From the NCBI GenBank assembly GCA_934215405.1, contig CAKPZU010000048.1, positions 1 to 14,528 on the forward strand: a DNA stretch of 14,528 nucleotides, read 5' to 3'. Below, one piece after another: positions 13,885 to 14,528 of the stretch. The position numbers and the translations under genes are program-made. This DNA comes from an uncultured Bacilli bacterium (lineage in GTDB: Bacteria > Bacillota_I > Bacilli_A > RFN20 > CAG-631). Within the stretch, counting starts at the first letter, position 1. Each line of letters opens with the position of its first letter. Under the pieces are notes generated by a model, which saw only the letters and a list, made by a program, of their open reading frames with translations, made no database searches and was not told where the DNA came from.

Positions 13885-14433
13885 ATGGATATTTTAGAAA
13901 AAAACTGGTATGTTGTTAATACTTATGCTAGCCATGAGAATAAAGTAAAGGATAATATATTAAGACGTATTGAATCAATGAATATGCAAGATTACATCTT
14001 TAGAGTAATTGTTGCAGAATATGAAGAGCCAATAAAAAAAGATGGAGTGCTTACTGGAAAATTTAAAGTAAAAAATATGTATCCAGGATATATATTTATT
14101 GAAATGATTATGACTGATGAAGCATGGTACGTAGTACGTAATACTCCTGGTGTAACTGGATTTATTGGATCATCAGGAAAAGGAACTAAACCATTTCCTG
14201 TATCAGAAAGTGAAATTGATACTGTATTAAAGCGTGTTGGCCTTGGAGAAAATAGTTCTACAATTGATTATAAGGTTGGAGATACAATTAGAATTTTAAA
14301 TGGTCCATTTGCTGAGCAAATTAGCGTTATTGAGGCTATTGATGCTGAAAAGAAGTTAGTTACAATTAAAACAGTTATTTTTGGTAGAGAGCAAGAACTT
14401 CAAGTGTCTGTTAACGATATTGAAAAATATTAA
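13885..14433 (+). CDS. nusG: Transcription termination/antitermination factor NusG
   Basis: Protein of 182 residues that binds RNA polymerase and modulates pausing, termination and coupling to translation. The N-terminal NGN domain (about 6-118) shows WYVVNTYASHENKVKDNI, MYPGYIFIEM and the conserved VRNTPGVTGFIG. A KOW domain follows (about 130-180) with VGDTIRILNGPFAEQISVIEAID; the glycine usual after GPFAxF is absent, a mild departure. GAGG (13874-13877) precedes the ATG by 7 bases. It ends with a stop that is part of the following terminator. In most bacteria rplK comes next, just beyond the window. Confidence 0.96.
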   Translation: MDILEKNWYVVNTYASHENKVKDNILRRIESMNMQDYIFRVIVAEYEEPIKKDGVLTGKFKVKNMYPGYIFIEMIMTDEAWYVVRNTPGVTGFIGSSGKGTKPFPVSESEIDTVLKRVGLGENSSTIDYKVGDTIRILNGPFAEQISVIEAIDAEKKLVTIKTVIFGREQELQVSVNDIEKY

Positions 14434-14450
14434 ACCCAATAGGGTTTTTT
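14432..14450 (+). terminator. Terminator after nusG
   Basis: AAACCC (14432-14437) pairs with GGGTTT (14442-14447) around an AATA loop, with T residues to 14450. The stem begins inside the nusG TAA stop codon. It separates nusG from whatever follows, so an rplK unit would need its own promoter. Confidence 0.85.
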
Positions 14451-14481
14451 ATTTTCGTTAATTGAAAAAGTAAATTCCGCC

Positions 14482-14507
14482 AAAAAAGGCAAAAAAAGCA
14501 AAAAAAA
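14482..14507. repeat. Three phased A-tracts at the window end
   Basis: Runs of 6, 7 and 8 adenines begin at 14482, 14491 and 14500, exactly 9 bases apart, separated by GGC and GC. Centres are about 9.5 bases apart, close to a helical turn, so the DNA may be intrinsically bent or act as an UP element. The first tract is also the loop of a GCC/GGC mini-stem. No gene is visible in the final 95 bases. Confidence 0.5.
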
Positions 14508-14528
14508 TAAATGAGAAATTAAAATCCG

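Noticed and set aside
1..14528. Mobile elements, CRISPR arrays, toxin-antitoxin or defence genes
   Set aside because: No transposase or integrase motif, direct-repeat spacing, target duplication or recognised defence domain was seen; almost all coding space is filled by housekeeping genes.

Overview
The window is very AT-rich DNA (G+C around 30% judged by eye, not counted) that reads like core chromosome of a low-G+C Firmicute, probably a reduced-genome Bacilli or Erysipelotrichia-like lineage. Three blocks fit this: rplQ followed by ecfA1-ecfA2-ecfT-truA; prfA-prmC; and cysS-rlmB-(sigma factor)-rpmG-secE-nusG, which is the Bacillus-type arrangement leading to rplK. The translation table looks standard. 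TGA is used as the stop of ecfA1, ecfA2 and ecfT, each inside an ATGA overlap, and tryptophans are encoded by TGG where I checked. That argues against a Mycoplasma-type code but does not exclude an Acholeplasma-like relative.

Layout. Bases 1-101 hold the end of rplQ (L17), closed by a strong terminator. A promoter at about 185-193 then starts a tight seven-gene rightward operon (216-6832). It comprises the two ATPases and the transmembrane coupling subunit of an energy-coupling-factor vitamin/metal transporter, the tRNA pseudouridine synthase TruA, a fused HAD-PHP double phosphatase, release factor 1, and the methyltransferase PrmC that modifies release factors. A small leftward gene of unknown function (6829-7080) converges on prmC. 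Divergent from it is a short single-pass membrane protein (7135-7365), which converges on leftward clpP (7375-7953). The clpP-pgk divergent region (7954-8224) carries inverted repeats and a near-consensus pgk promoter. The glycolytic pair pgk-tpiA follows and ends in a terminator.

The 435-base gap 10240-10674 is the largest non-coding stretch. It holds the tpiA terminator, a possible rod-shaped small RNA with its own terminator-like hairpin, and a promoter with a structured leader before cysS. After cysS come rlmB and a TTG-started, strongly diverged sigma factor in the position of sigH. A terminator and a fresh consensus promoter then begin rpmG-secE-nusG. nusG is closed by a terminator, and the window ends in phased A-tracts where an rplK-type unit would be expected.

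Functionally this is housekeeping DNA: transport coupling, tRNA and rRNA modification, translation termination, proteolysis, glycolysis, aminoacylation, protein export and transcription elongation. I see no mobile element, CRISPR array, tRNA gene, rRNA gene or defence system. The items most worth a second look are the HAD-PHP fusion, the diverged SigH-like protein, the candidate RNA before cysS, and ClpP and EcfT residues that depart from the family norm.
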